From Treponema sp. UBA6367 (lineage in GTDB: Bacteria; Spirochaetota; Spirochaetia; Treponematales; Treponemataceae), in assembly GCA_002437725.1 (NCBI GenBank), contig DJRF01000010.1, positions 354,960 to 418,959 of the forward strand: a DNA stretch of 64,000 bases, read 5' to 3'. Shown piece by piece: positions 63,265 to 64,000 of the stretch. The notes below the pieces were generated by a model. It was not told where the DNA came from. It did not search any database and saw only the letters and a list, made by a program, of their open reading frames with translations. The stretch's first letter is position 1. Every line of letters starts with the position of its first letter. The translations under genes were made by a program, and so were the position numbers.

Positions 63265-64000
63265 TATTCTATTTTTTTTAGTTTCCAGCATCTGTGGCAT
63301 TTTGTGCTTTCAAAATCTTTTGGAATTGTGTTTTGCGTTATATCGATGCAGTCAACATTTTTTTGAAGTAAATCTTTATTAAATGTAAGCCTTGAAGAAT
63401 TTGTGCTAAAATAGAGAATTCCGTTGGTGTTTAAAAGTTTTATAGCGTAATCGACTAGTTTTTGCCAGTCTTTATTTATGTCTAAAATATTTTTAGAAGA
63501 TTTTGAATTGCTAAAAGTCGGTGGGTCAAGAATTATTATGTCGTATTTTTCATCTTGTTCAAAAGCTTTTTTTTCTAGCCATTCAATTGCATCTGCTTTT
63601 ATAAAAAAATACTTATTCTGATTATCGAATCCGTTTAATTGCATATTTTCGGACGCCCAGTTCAAATATGTGTTTGAAAGGTCTACAGAGTCTATTTTTT
63701 TAGCATTCCCGCTTGCTGCGTATACGCTAAAACTTGCCGTGTAGCAAAAGAGATTTAGGATGCTTTTATTTTTTGCATTTTCCCTTATTTCTAGGCGAAG
63801 TGGTCTGTGGTCTAAAAAAAGTCCAGTATCAAGATATGTTGAAAGGTCCACTTTAAATAGCTGCCCTTGTTCTTGAACAGTTCCTCTTATCGCAAGTGGA
63901 TTTTCAAGTTTTTCATATTGGCTTAAGCCTTTTTGCATTTTTCTAGTTTTTTTTACAATATGATTCAACGGTATGTTCAGCACGTAAGAAGCGCTTATTG
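63264..64000 (-). CDS. RlmK-like rRNA methyltransferase (5' end outside window)
   Basis: The frame is open to the right edge, so the gene is partial; the GTG at 63983 is internal. It has TGLFLDHRPLRLEIRENAKN, SAM motif I LNLFCYTASFSVYAASGNAK, and IIILDPPTFSNSKSSKNIL, which is the RlmK half of RlmKL (23S rRNA m7G) rather than a general RlmI. C-terminal HRCWKLKK. Whether a THUMP/RlmL half precedes it cannot be seen. Its stop touches the shared terminator. Confidence 0.85.
   Translation of the reverse strand, partial: ISASYVLNIPLNHIVKKTRKMQKGLSQYEKLENPLAIRGTVQEQGQLFKVDLSTYLDTGLFLDHRPLRLEIRENAKNKSILNLFCYTASFSVYAASGNAKKIDSVDLSNTYLNWASENMQLNGFDNQNKYFFIKADAIEWLEKKAFEQDEKYDIIILDPPTFSNSKSSKNILDINKDWQKLVDYAIKLLNTNGILYFSTNSSRLTFNKDLLQKNVDCIDITQNTIPKDFESTKCHRCWKLKKIE

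Overview
The window is chromosomal DNA of a spirochaete, almost certainly a Treponema. It encodes the flagellar sheath protein FlaA and a spirochaete-type SPASM protein. It also carries the runs amidase / GerMN protein / flaA and rpsT / HU / lnt / bactofilin / rho / rpmE, which from memory match the tp0247-tp0255 neighbourhood of T. pallidum. Host genes are AT-rich, promoters are mostly TTGACA-N17-TATTAT, and several genes have a -10 box directly before the start codon with no Shine-Dalgarno.

Bases 1-19360 are the right-hand part of a siphovirus-like prophage. The late operon runs rightward: HK97-type capsid (cut by the left edge), head-tail connector and neck genes, tail tube, Gp15-like chaperone, tape measure, lambda M/L/K-like tip genes, a gpJ-like hub and three fibre-type genes. 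The late genes are more GC-rich than the host. AT-rich accessory cassettes interrupt or follow them: two antisense membrane-peptide genes at the gp15/tape-measure junction (4041-4568), a reverse-strand lipoprotein (13086-13667), a series of tiny membrane-peptide cassettes with small ribbon-helix-helix or HTH proteins (13739-18064), and a BrnT/BrnA-like toxin-antitoxin pair. The prophage ends at a 28-bp tRNA 3' end (19333-19360), the likely right attachment site. Portal, terminase, integrase and recognisable lysis genes are not in the window.

The most unusual system is the peptide cassettes. Three copies (B 14105-14672, C 16947-17488, D 17521-18064) share a design, although their peptides differ: a forward TTGACA-N17-TATTAT promoter, a GTG-started membrane peptide of 34-41 residues encoded across a long inverted repeat, a terminator hairpin, and a reverse TTGACA-N17-TATTAT promoter just beyond it that would make an RNA antisense to the peptide gene. 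In B and D that antisense RNA has its own hairpin-plus-U terminator inside the peptide ORF. This is the layout of type I toxin-antitoxin loci. Each is followed by a second short hydrophobic ORF and a small DNA-binding protein.

The host part (19361-64000) contains: rpsU; apbE divergent from rnfCDGEAB, with two unknown genes and a secreted glycosidase downstream; thrS; tmRNA; an RsbU/V/W-like partner-switching set; a ParB-like, a phosphoesterase and a TPR gene; two TPR genes on the other strand; mutL-xseB-xseA; a tightly coupled operon for a degenerate radical-SAM/SPASM protein, a glycosyltransferase-like protein, a three-domain sugar-activation fusion, an ATP-grasp enzyme, an amidase and a GerMN protein; flaA; a RelA/SpoT-TPR protein; tRNA-Glu; a DinG-like helicase; plsC; a small zinc-ribbon gene; the rpsT-HU-lnt-bactofilin-rho-rpmE run; and a partial RlmK-like methyltransferase.
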